From Nitrososphaerota archaeon (GTDB taxonomy: Archaea > Thermoproteota > Nitrososphaeria > Nitrososphaerales > CADDZS01): a DNA stretch of 35,237 nt. The DNA lies in NCBI GenBank assembly GCA_013288145.1, contig JABDCJ010000001.1:62014-97250 (forward strand), given 5' to 3'. The notes beneath the pieces are model-generated. The model did not search any database, was not told where the DNA came from, and saw only the letters and a program-made list of their open reading frames with translations. Below, piece after piece: positions 24,400-31,893 of the stretch (position 1 is its first letter; every line of letters starts with the position of its first letter). A program made the translations under genes and the position numbers.

Positions 24400-24471
24400 A
24401 GGGAGCTGGTCCAAGGGCAGGATTCCAGCCGGTCTCGCTGGAGGTGGCGCGTTCGAGTCCGCCGTTCCCTA
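24400..24471 (+). tRNA. Aberrant tRNA-like gene, isotype unclear
   Basis: The 72-nt stretch folds as a cloverleaf: acceptor AGGGAGC with GTTCCCT (one G-T pair) and A73; D stem GTCC/GGAT with an AAGGGCA loop; a perfect anticodon stem CCAGC/GCTGG; and a T-loop TTCGAGT. Two things are wrong for a normal tRNA. The anticodon loop CGGTCTC has G, not T, at position 33; read literally, positions 34-36 are GTC (Asp), yet A1-T72 and A73 do not suit tRNA-Asp. The T stem GGCG/CGCC has an extra C before the closing G-C pair. No intron position explains this. A TATA-like box upstream and a T-rich stretch downstream suggest it is transcribed. It may be a pseudogene, a non-decoding tRNA, or a sequence error. 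Confidence 0.6.
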
Positions 24472-24588
24472 TTTATTCTTAATTGATTTTTCAAAAGGAA
24501 TTTGCACAGAATTTGTTGGAATGGCAGATTATTTCCCCGTAGTTCCATCTCAACATTGCCATTTTGCGACGTATGAAATGCTGACTGT

Positions 24589-25623
24589 TCAGCGAAAGTG
24601 TCGGGCGTGAACCCTCCGATCCTCCCCCTTTTCGCTGAATTTCTCGAAGCCGAGTTTAGCCGCTCCAAGTAGGCAAACGTCCGGATTCAGCACGAGGTAG
24701 ACCGGGATGTCCGCCAGAAGTTCGCTCTGGCGTCCTTTCTTCGTTATCGCCTCCACAAACTTCCCGTCCTCCAGCGCGGATCTAATTCGCGGGGGAATTC
24801 CCCCCGCAATGTAGACAGCGTTGGTCGCGAATATTTTCAACGCGAGGTTGCTCGCTTCGGCGCCCATAATCGCCACAAACGTGTCGAGGGACTTTTCGCA
24901 CAAATCGCAGCGCCCTCCCCCGAGCGCAGCCTTGACGATGATCGGGACCGGGTCGTCAGCCTCGGTTATGATTTTTGAAAGTTCAGCGTGTCGCTCTCGT
25001 GCATCTACGATTTTGTGGTAGAATGTGTGAATCTCTTTTAGCCCGGGTCCAGAGCACACACGCTCGTAACTAACGTGATCAAGCTTTTGTAGCATGTACT
25101 TCAAAAGCTCAATTTGGAGCACGTCTCTCGGAGCGAAGTCGGAGTGCCCTCCCTCGGAGGCGAACGCACGGTACTTTTTTCCATCCCAGATTAGGAAGGC
25201 TTCCCCGAGTCCCGTTCCCGGGGCAATCACAGCAATTGTCCCGTGTTGAACCGGCCTGCCCTTGTTGAGGACTAGATAGTCCACATTAGGATTCAGAAAA
25301 GGTACAAACGACGCCGTCGCGACTAGGTCGTTGATCAGCAGCACGGAAGAAATTCCGAGGACGCGTTTGATCTGCCTTTCGCTTATCACCCAGGGCAGAT
25401 TGGTTATCGAAGATTTTCCGCCGATGACCGGGCCTGCCACGGCGAAGCACGCCTGGTCGATCGAGTACTTGTTTTTGGACAGGAATTCAAAAAGAAGGGA
25501 TTCGATGTCTCGGAACCTTGGGCTAGAGAAGGTCTTTTGCGCGAGTGGTTTGCGCAAGTTTCGCTTCGATGAAAAAACGGCGATGGAAGTTTTCGTTCCG
25601 CCCACGTCTCCCGCCAAGATCAT
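24589..25623 (-). CDS. glk: Glucokinase, bacterial Glk type
   Basis: Glucokinase phosphorylates glucose with ATP. The 344-residue protein starts LAGDVGGTKTSIAVF (phosphate-1 motif, about 3-17), has FAVAGPV and SSITNLPWVIS (about 60-82), the LLINDLVATA connect region (about 95-104) with the catalytic Asp, APGTGLGEAFLI (phosphate-2, about 135-146), and SEGGHSDFAPRD (about 156-167), the glucose-binding HSDFAP block typical of Glk rather than ROK enzymes. It is more GC-rich than the neighbours on the left. It lies 109 nt downstream of nagB in the same direction, fitting a sugar-use operon probably gained from bacteria. Confidence 0.92.
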   Translation of the reverse strand: MILAGDVGGTKTSIAVFSSKRNLRKPLAQKTFSSPRFRDIESLLFEFLSKNKYSIDQACFAVAGPVIGGKSSITNLPWVISERQIKRVLGISSVLLINDLVATASFVPFLNPNVDYLVLNKGRPVQHGTIAVIAPGTGLGEAFLIWDGKKYRAFASEGGHSDFAPRDVLQIELLKYMLQKLDHVSYERVCSGPGLKEIHTFYHKIVDARERHAELSKIITEADDPVPIIVKAALGGGRCDLCEKSLDTFVAIMGAEASNLALKIFATNAVYIAGGIPPRIRSALEDGKFVEAITKKGRQSELLADIPVYLVLNPDVCLLGAAKLGFEKFSEKGEDRRVHARHFR

Positions 25624-25732
25624 TCTCGAGTAACCATCCCTTCGACTTTTTACGTTGGGTAGTTCTTAGTTTGCGGAAATAGTTTTTCGACGACTCTCCG
25701 GACTGATTTGCTTTCAGTCCTCAACGTTGAAG

Positions 25733-26521
25733 TCATAGGTCTTCCTGGCCGACTACTTGCCTCATCGATTCTACGTACTTGTAATAGTCCCTTCTTTTGA
25801 GCTTCTCCGCTGCTGCATCGTCTAAGAATGCCGTGACCGTCGAATGGAGTTGCAGCGCGCTCGCTGTTATCTCCGAGGTAACGGGCCCCTCCAAGGCCTG
25901 CCTTACCGCATCCGACTTTTCCACGCCGCTAGCGAGAAGAACGATGTGGCGTGACTCGAGGATCGTCCCGACCCCCATCGTAATCGCAAATCGCGGCACC
26001 TCGTCGAGACTCCTGAAGAACCTCGCGTTGTCGGAAATCGTTTCTTGGGCTAGTGTCTTGAGCCTAGTTCTTGATCCGAGCGACGAACCGGGCTCGTTGA
26101 ATGCGATGTGCCCATCGCGCCCGATGCCAAGCAGCTGGATGTCTATCCCGCCGGCTTGTCCTATGGAGGCTTCGTACTCGGAGCAGGATGCCTCAATGTC
26201 CTTTACAAGTCCGCCTGGGATGTGTACGTTTTTGGGATCGATGTTCACATGCCTGAGTAGATTCTCGTCCATGAAGTAACGGTAGCTCTGAGGATGTTCC
26301 GGCGCGAGGCCGTAGTACTCGTCTAGGTTGAAAGTGCGTACCCCCCCAAAGTCGAGGCCTTCCTCCCTGTGCATTCGCGCAAGCTCGCGGTATATCCCAA
26401 GCGGGGTGCTCCCGGTAGCGAGGCCGAGGACGGAGTCGGGCTTCCGTCTCAATTGGGCTGCGATGAGCTTAGCCGCAGCGTTACTCATTTCAAAGTAGCT
26501 CGGCGCGATCCGGACTCTCAA
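25733..26521 (-). CDS. nagB: Glucosamine-6-phosphate deaminase
   Basis: NagB turns glucosamine-6-phosphate into fructose-6-phosphate and ammonia. The 262-residue protein is close to the standard form: LGLATGSTPLGIYREL (about 33-48, phosphate loop), TFNLDEYYGL (about 68-77, with catalytic Asp), SYRYFMDENLL, and LLGIGRDGHIAFNEPGSS (about 130-147, with the catalytic Asp-His-Glu set). The start is TTG at 26521. A TATA-like GTTTAAT (minus strand, near 26552-26561) lies upstream. The product feeds central sugar metabolism and releases ammonia; the downstream partner is glucokinase. Confidence 0.95.
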   Translation of the reverse strand: MRVRIAPSYFEMSNAAAKLIAAQLRRKPDSVLGLATGSTPLGIYRELARMHREEGLDFGGVRTFNLDEYYGLAPEHPQSYRYFMDENLLRHVNIDPKNVHIPGGLVKDIEASCSEYEASIGQAGGIDIQLLGIGRDGHIAFNEPGSSLGSRTRLKTLAQETISDNARFFRSLDEVPRFAITMGVGTILESRHIVLLASGVEKSDAVRQALEGPVTSEITASALQLHSTVTAFLDDAAAEKLKRRDYYKYVESMRQVVGQEDL

Positions 26522-27027
26522 ATTCAGTCTCTTAATCTCATGCGTGGTGCGGATTAAACTTTATCCGACTATTCTGGAAATCTGGCGAATCCCGAATGTT
26601 TTGGTGAAACATTTGCATCTATGTGAACTTGGACTCCAATTGTCAAAGAGTTTTGCTGAATGCGTAGACTATTTTCACAGGCGAGATTAATCCTCCAAAG
26701 TATTATCTCGGTTGACCTCACTTGAGGGAGCGCTTTAAACTGGTTTCATTCCCACCAACGTAAATACCACTTTGATTCTACGCCGTTCAAATATGGACAT
26801 TTTTAACATATTACAGAGTATCCACCGTTCCTACAATCACTCTCAAGCTGGTTCTGCCTAAACTTTGATTCTGTTTTGGATTTATTACCCAGAAAAATTA
26901 ATACTGCAAGCATTTCAGCTATTTACAGACTCGTCGTTCTTTCGTTGAGAATCTTAATATCTCTCGGATCTTATGATTGCTAAACGGAGTAAAAAAACCC
27001 ACAGAGCAATTGAAACCCCTGGACAAT

Positions 27028-27110
27028 TTGCCCTACTCGGTGACGAGTAGGTTTACTCCAACATTTCTATGCGTTTGTTGCGCAGCCAAAGATTTTCTGA
27101 AGTAGGGCAA
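27028..27110 (+). ncRNA. Candidate structured RNA with two competing pairings
   Basis: CCTACTCG (27032-27039) and CGAGTAGG (27044-27051) form a perfect 8-bp stem with a GTGA loop, a GNRA-type tetraloop, followed by TTT. TTGCCCTACT (27028-27037) can also pair perfectly with AGTAGGGCAA (27101-27110). The two pairings share bases, so they exclude each other, as in switch RNAs. A TATA-like box at about 26952-26960 could start a transcript near 26982. No known RNA family is recognised. Confidence 0.3.
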
Positions 27111-27285
27111 TGAGTTCCGAAAGTACCTGTAGACCTATTGGAAAACAATTGGAAAATGCGGAAAAAAAATCTTGGAAATTATACTGCCAATTCAGATCAG
27201 ATTCTACTGCTATTCATTTTCGTTTCTTCATTAAATCTAAGACAACTCAGTAGCTCTATCTAATAGATCTCAAGTTGAAAAAATT

Positions 27286-27522
27286 TCACGTACACGCTAA
27301 TTCCGGATCCCCATCGGAATTACTTTCGAAGATCTTGTTCCCGGAGGAGCTCTGAGCGCTGGGAAACGGCATCTCTTCCACCTTTCGCTTCGCGCAATCA
27401 CCTTCGACCCGGTCTTTTTCAAGGATTTTTCCGGCATAGCGATTTACAACAATGGCGAAGACTATCGATAGCCCCAGACCGCTCAGGTGAGCGATCTTCA
27501 GATACAGCGCAAACAGTCCAGG
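27286..27522 (-). pseudogene. Truncated C-terminal remnant of a membrane protein
   Basis: Between a TAA at 27523-27525 and a TGA at 27286-27288 the minus strand has 78 open codons that look coding. The start is a hydrophobic membrane segment (GLFALYLK, then LSGLGLSIVFAIVVNRYAGK), followed by a hydrophilic tail with KILEKDRVEGDCAKRKVEE and a Ser-rich end. There is no ATG, GTG or TTG before the membrane segment, so the N-terminus is missing. The shape fits the last helix and tail of a transporter. Only about 50 nt separate it from the gluconolactonase gene, so the rest was probably deleted. Local GC is higher than in the rest of the gap. Confidence 0.4.
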
Positions 27523-27542
27523 TTATCTGGGGTAAATGCAAA

Positions 27543-27550
27543 AATTATAG
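27543..27550 (+). promoter_or_regulatory. TATA-like box for the gluconolactonase gene
   Basis: AATTATAG is centred about 31 nt before the ATG at 27577, fitting a nearly leaderless transcript starting near 27572. Confidence 0.4.
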
Positions 27551-27576
27551 AGGGAAGGCGAATTCTGTAATCTACC

Positions 27577-28458
27577 ATGAACGCAAAGGTAGCTTCGAAT
27601 GTCACGGCAGAACTGGGCGAGGGTCCGAGTTGGGACGCAAGGACTGGTATTCTGTATTGGGTCGATATTAAAGGAGGTCGAATTTATGCCCACAAACCGG
27701 GTAATGAATCAGACGATATTGTTGCATCAACGAAGGGCGTAAGCAGCGTTGTCCCGCGGGCTGGAGGCGGTTTTGCCCTAACTTCGAGACATGGATTCTA
27801 CTCGTTGGATCTCAAAACCGGGAGAATCGAACCCCTTACAGAAGAGGTCGAAATAGATCTAGAATCTAACAAGTTCAATGACGGTAAATGCGATCCGGCC
27901 GGTAGGTATTGGGCTGGAACGATGGATCAAACCGAGAAGAGCCCGTCGGGATCACTATATCTTCTCGAAAAGGGAAGTAAGCTCAAGAAAGTATTGTCTA
28001 ACATAACCGTCTCAAATGGGCTGGGATGGAGCCCGGACCACAAAACGATGTATTACATCGATTCCCCAACGAAGAAGGTACGGTCATTCGATTATTCGTT
28101 ACCGACCGGGGAAATTTCTAACCAGCAAGTAGCAGTAGATTTTGTACGGTCCGGTCAGATCGGTGATCCCGATGGAATGGCGGTAGACAATGAGGGAATG
28201 ATCTGGGTTGCACACTGGGGAGGAGGAAGAGTAACGAGATGGAATCCATCAAAAGGGGTATTGTTGGACACCCTTCAAATTCCAGCGGACCAGGTGACGT
28301 CAGTTTGTTTTGCCGGAGAAAATCTGGACGAGCTTTACATAACTACTGCCCGTGATGGTTTGGATGAGAAGACGCTTGCGTCCAAACCGCTTGCAGGTAG
28401 TTTGTTTGTTTCCAACGTGGGTGTGAGAGGTCTTCCAACTTACCCGTTCGAGGGTTGA
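27577..28458 (+). CDS. SMP-30/gluconolactonase family lactonase
   Basis: These six-bladed propeller enzymes hydrolyse sugar lactones such as gluconolactone, using one divalent metal. Metal-site segments are all visible: LGEGPSWD (about 13-20, with Glu), SNKFNDGKCDPAGRYWAGTM (about 97-116, with Asn), SNGLGWSPDHKTMYYIDS (about 147-164, with Asn) and GDPDGMAVDNEGMIWVAHW (about 197-215, with Asp). The length of 293 is standard. In an archaeon it would act in the non-phosphorylative oxidation of glucose or pentoses, which fits the nearby glucokinase and the dehydrogenase on the other strand only loosely. Confidence 0.92.
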   Translation: MNAKVASNVTAELGEGPSWDARTGILYWVDIKGGRIYAHKPGNESDDIVASTKGVSSVVPRAGGGFALTSRHGFYSLDLKTGRIEPLTEEVEIDLESNKFNDGKCDPAGRYWAGTMDQTEKSPSGSLYLLEKGSKLKKVLSNITVSNGLGWSPDHKTMYYIDSPTKKVRSFDYSLPTGEISNQQVAVDFVRSGQIGDPDGMAVDNEGMIWVAHWGGGRVTRWNPSKGVLLDTLQIPADQVTSVCFAGENLDELYITTARDGLDEKTLASKPLAGSLFVSNVGVRGLPTYPFEG

Positions 28459-28463
28459 TGTAG

Positions 28464-29348
28464 TTAGTTACTTTGGGGCTTCATTTTTTCCAGAACCTTG
28501 ATCACGCTGGAAGAGTCGACGTTTCCTAGACCTGATTTTACAGCTTCGGAAAAGACCTCAGAAGATGCCTTTACACTTACTGATGGCAAGCCAAGTTCTT
28601 TCTCGGTCTGAAGAAGAATTCTCAGGTCTTTTTCAAGAAGCCAAGTTTGCCACCCCGATCCAAAATTCTGAGAGGCAATCTTTGGAGCCACACGTCTGAA
28701 CGCAAAAGAGTCACCAGCACTCGTCTTAATTACATCTATTATCTGAGTAGAATCAACACCCAGTGCGGCGGCAAGCTGCATGGCCTCTGCGCTTGCAAGG
28801 GTGTTAGATGAAACAAGAAGTTGGTTTACTAGCTTTGCTCCCGTCCCTGAGCCAGAAGATCCCATATAGAATATGTTTTTTCCGAGCGCTCTAAATACGT
28901 CATTGCCTTTCTCGAACGCGTCTCGATTGCCTCCAACCATGAAAGTCAGAGTCGCATTAGTCGCGCCTTCTGGACCTCCACTAATTGGAGCGTCAAGATA
29001 TTCGATTCCAATTGTCTCAAGTTTTGAATAAATGTTCCTCGTTGATTTCGGGTCGATAGTACTCGAATCTATGATTATCCGGATCTTGGTATGATCACCC
29101 AAAGCAATACCTTCATTTCCAAATATCACCTCAGTCACATCTTTTGGCGTTGGGAGGCATAGAAGAACTGTCTCAGACTCATCTGCGACCTGCCTCGGGT
29201 TCTCGCAGAACCTGGCCCCTTTTTCCAGCAAGGTACCAGCTGCATTCTTGTTCCTCGCAAAGATATTTAGGGCATAACCGGCAGTCAACAGATTCATCCC
29301 CATCGGCATTCCCATCTGCCCGATACCGATGAGACCTATCGACTTCAT
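28464..29348 (-). CDS. 3-hydroxyisobutyrate dehydrogenase family oxidoreductase
   Basis: The 294-residue beta-hydroxyacid dehydrogenase has a Rossmann domain starting IGLIGIGQMGMPMGMNLL (4-21, GxGxMG). Other family marks are the substrate loop DAPISGGPEGA (about 118-128), GSSGSGTGAKLVNQLL (about 163-178, with the catalytic Lys), and the C-terminal LEKDLRILLQTEKELGLP. The family includes 3-hydroxyisobutyrate, tartronate-semialdehyde and related dehydrogenases. Cofactor choice and substrate cannot be fixed. The gene is convergent with gluconolactonase, 5 nt apart. Confidence 0.9.
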   Translation of the reverse strand: MKSIGLIGIGQMGMPMGMNLLTAGYALNIFARNKNAAGTLLEKGARFCENPRQVADESETVLLCLPTPKDVTEVIFGNEGIALGDHTKIRIIIDSSTIDPKSTRNIYSKLETIGIEYLDAPISGGPEGATNATLTFMVGGNRDAFEKGNDVFRALGKNIFYMGSSGSGTGAKLVNQLLVSSNTLASAEAMQLAAALGVDSTQIIDVIKTSAGDSFAFRRVAPKIASQNFGSGWQTWLLEKDLRILLQTEKELGLPSVSVKASSEVFSEAVKSGLGNVDSSSVIKVLEKMKPQSN

Positions 29349-29413
29349 GACAAGAAATTCCTAATTGGAGTTATGAGAATTCAGTTGGGATGCAAAGTGT
29401 TTTGAGACTCAAA

Positions 29414-30664
29414 TCAATTCCGGAGATCTCGCTTGCTTTCTGATTTCTTTGTGGCGGAAATGATCGAAAGTACGTCTCTATCCTTGAGTTGGTAATCTAC
29501 CGGAAGTCTCAGACCGGTTCGCGCATCAACCGCATAAATTAATCCGCGAGCAAGATCAGAATGTATCGAGTGTGCAAGGTCAGTAACCGTTGTTCCGCTC
29601 TGCATCAGGAATACGTCGGGCAGTATGTTTCCGGAGTTATCTGAAAACTTTGTAGCGTCTGAAACTGGATAGACAGCATTCATCCTAAGAAGCTTAAAGA
29701 CTCCAACATTGATCGCAAACTGGACACCGGTTCGCATGTACTCTCCAAGTATTGCTTTGCTAATGTGAGAGAGCGCCCACTGCTGCTTGTCCGTCAACTT
29801 GGCTCCTTTTACTAGATCAAACCGCTCTTCGCCTGGAAGGTAAGTTATCGCTCCGCTCTGCTCGGCCCTTCTCAAGGTGAGCTCGGACTCTGCGCTACAA
29901 GGGACGACGATCATATCATGGTAGGCCTCTCTGATTTTCTCGAAATTTTTCGTCGCCTCCGGCACGTCTATCTTGTTCGCGACTATCAGGGTTGGCTTTG
30001 AAACCTCCCTCAAAGTCCAGGCAAACTCTCTCCGCTGGTCGTCGGTCCACCTTTCCGCTTCTTCACCGTAGAGTTTGTGCTTGCTCAGCGCCTCTATGAC
30101 ATGCGACCTGCGGACTCCCACGCCCTGCATTATTTCACTCACTGTTTCACCAAAGTCAGACGTTGGAGATCCCTTCATGGTCCGGATAATTCGGTCGAAG
30201 CTGTTATCGAGAATCTTCAGATACCACATTGCCAATTCCTCTTCAATATCTGAAATGTCTGCAACAGGATCGCCAGCGCCTGGACTTGCGATCTTGCCAT
30301 CTGCATCGATACTACCAGAAGCATCGACGATATGAAGGAGGGCGTCTGATTGTGCGGCAACAGAAAGAAATTGATTTCCGAGCCCGCGTCCCTGCCACGC
30401 TCCTTTGATTAGACCGGGGAGATCGATTATCTCGATAGGAATGATCCTCCATCCATCCGTGCAGGCAGAATTACGAGGGTTGTCGGTTTTCATTCCAAGC
30501 TCTTTGTGAACGCAAAGAGTAGCCGCATGACCGACGCCTGTATTCGGAGCTTTTGTTGTGAACGGATAGTTACTCATTTCAGCGCTTTGAGTGGTCGCCG
30601 AGTTGAAGAAAGTCGTTTTCCCGGTGTTGGTCTTTCCAATCAGACCGATCTTAACCATTGGCAT
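29414..30664 (-). CDS. OLA1/YchF-like GTPase with TGS domain
   Basis: A 416-residue translation-associated GTPase or ATPase. G1 is GKTNTGKTTFFN (10-21), G3 is DLPGLIKG (about 80-87), G4 is NKID (about 231-234). The C-terminal TGS domain is visible as DVFLMQSGTTVTDLAHSIHSDLARGLIYAVD. The layout matches the archaeal branch of the Obg/YchF family. Two in-frame ATGs lie at 30664 and 30658. The gene is divergent from the beta-CASP hydrolase. Confidence 0.93.
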   Translation of the reverse strand: MPMVKIGLIGKTNTGKTTFFNSATTQSAEMSNYPFTTKAPNTGVGHAATLCVHKELGMKTDNPRNSACTDGWRIIPIEIIDLPGLIKGAWQGRGLGNQFLSVAAQSDALLHIVDASGSIDADGKIASPGAGDPVADISDIEEELAMWYLKILDNSFDRIIRTMKGSPTSDFGETVSEIMQGVGVRRSHVIEALSKHKLYGEEAERWTDDQRREFAWTLREVSKPTLIVANKIDVPEATKNFEKIREAYHDMIVVPCSAESELTLRRAEQSGAITYLPGEERFDLVKGAKLTDKQQWALSHISKAILGEYMRTGVQFAINVGVFKLLRMNAVYPVSDATKFSDNSGNILPDVFLMQSGTTVTDLAHSIHSDLARGLIYAVDARTGLRLPVDYQLKDRDVLSIISATKKSESKRDLRN

Positions 30665-30837
30665 TTTTTCGACAGCTGAGTTACATTGTTCTAGTCCATG
30701 ATAAAATCATTCGCTATCAGAAAAAAGGCCAACATCTTTAAGAATCAATTCGTAGCTCCTCTTGCGACTCGCGCATATCAATTTCTGGTGTGGCAGAGAA
30801 CTTTTCGTAGTTTGCTGGGGTAGAATCGAAGAAAGAC

Positions 30838-31878
30838 ATGAGAGAGACTAAAACTCAGAGCGGAATTATCATCCGAAACGGAAAGAAAATCACAGTCTCA
30901 CATCGAGGAGGCATTCTCGTTAAAACAGGGTCTTACTCATTGGCTCTCGATCCGAGAAGGGCTTCAAAGTCAGATTATTCGTTTGTCTCCCACGCTCACA
31001 TCGATCACGTGCACAATCCCGACGGTAATTCTAAACTGATTGCTAGCAAGGAGACGGTCGAACTCGCAAAGGTCCGAGGGTATGATCTGAAAGGAGCGGT
31101 TGAAGGAATAAACGGAGTCGATTTAGTAAACGCAGGTCATATTCTTGGTTCTCGGGCGATTTTGATCGAGGACAGCGTTTTCTACACCGGGGACTTTTCC
31201 ACCAGGGACAGAGGGTTTCTGAAGGGTTCGCCGGGCGTGAAATGCGATACCCTGATCATGGAGACCACCTACGGAAATCCAAGGTATGTCTTTACTGATA
31301 CGGAGAAAATTGTCTCGCAAGTGAGCAGGCTAATCGCGGATTGTTTTCACAGATGCCGCCCCGTTGTACTTACAGGATATACGCTCGGAAAAGCCCAGCT
31401 GATCACCCACCTTTTCAGAAATTGGGAGCCGATTTATCTTCACGAGTCTGTTTTCAAGATGAACGAGGCTCATATCGACCTCGGCGTAGGTATTCCGAAA
31501 CATGATTCATACAGTGCAGGCGGAAAACGTCACTCGGTTCTGACAAAGCGCCCCTGGATTATGATATCACCCGCGTCCTCGGGCAGATCTCAATTCATCA
31601 AGACCCTGCGAGAAGAATACGGGGCAGTCGTGATCGCTTTCACAGGCTGGGCTGTCGATCGAGGCTATAGTTACATGATGGGTGTTGATTATGCTTTCGA
31701 CCTGAGCGATCACTGCGATTTTACGGAGCTGGTCCAACTAGCCAAATACTGTAACCCGTCGAAGATCTATACCGTGCACGGATTTGCGGCAGAGTTTGCG
31801 GAACACTTGAAATTTCTAGGGTTTGATGCCGAGCCGCTAGAAGGAATCGAACAGAGTACTTTGACGAGCTACGCCTAA
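30838..31878 (+). CDS. Beta-CASP metallo-beta-lactamase hydrolase (RNA-processing exonuclease-like, COG1236 type)
   Basis: The 346-residue protein has the metal site HAHIDH (52-57), LVNAGHILGSRAILIE (about 97-112), YTGDFSTRDRG (about 119-129), and the beta-CASP segment with LTGYTLGKAQLITHLF. Its C-terminus carries LSDHCDFTELVQLAKY and YTVHGFAAEFAEHLKFLGF, close to the ligase-associated exonuclease branch of the mRNA-3'-end-processing family. No DNA ligase is next to it, so an RNA role is as likely. The ATG at 30838 is used; the divergent gap of 173 nt holds the promoters of both genes. Confidence 0.86.
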   Translation: MRETKTQSGIIIRNGKKITVSHRGGILVKTGSYSLALDPRRASKSDYSFVSHAHIDHVHNPDGNSKLIASKETVELAKVRGYDLKGAVEGINGVDLVNAGHILGSRAILIEDSVFYTGDFSTRDRGFLKGSPGVKCDTLIMETTYGNPRYVFTDTEKIVSQVSRLIADCFHRCRPVVLTGYTLGKAQLITHLFRNWEPIYLHESVFKMNEAHIDLGVGIPKHDSYSAGGKRHSVLTKRPWIMISPASSGRSQFIKTLREEYGAVVIAFTGWAVDRGYSYMMGVDYAFDLSDHCDFTELVQLAKYCNPSKIYTVHGFAAEFAEHLKFLGFDAEPLEGIEQSTLTSYA

Positions 31879-31893
31879 ATTTTAGACACTTGC

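Larger units (their letters stand above)
26522..27576. other. 1-kb region without an intact gene
   Basis: No convincing complete coding region is seen. The first 760 nt are AT-rich. Contents: promoters of the flanking genes; a TATA-like CTTAATATC near 26952; a perfect hairpin with a GTGA loop at 27032-27051, whose left arm can alternatively pair with 27101-27110; a 9-bp direct repeat ATTGGAAAA at 27137 and 27148; and, in the more GC-rich last 290 nt, a truncated minus-strand membrane-protein frame (27286-27522). I see no rRNA, RNase P or SRP RNA signature. Confidence 0.6.

Noticed and set aside
25797..26279. 160-codon plus-strand frame
   Set aside because: Antisense to nagB; a by-product of its GC-rich codon use.
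27040..27100. C/D-box sRNA (GTGACGA box C-like, CTGA box D-like)
   Set aside because: Box C has a mismatch, no D' or C' boxes are present, and the box C-like bases lie inside a perfect hairpin.
27298..27322. 8-bp inverted repeat (TAATTCCG and its complement) as an operator
   Set aside because: It lies inside the membrane-protein remnant near its stop, far from any start, and is short.
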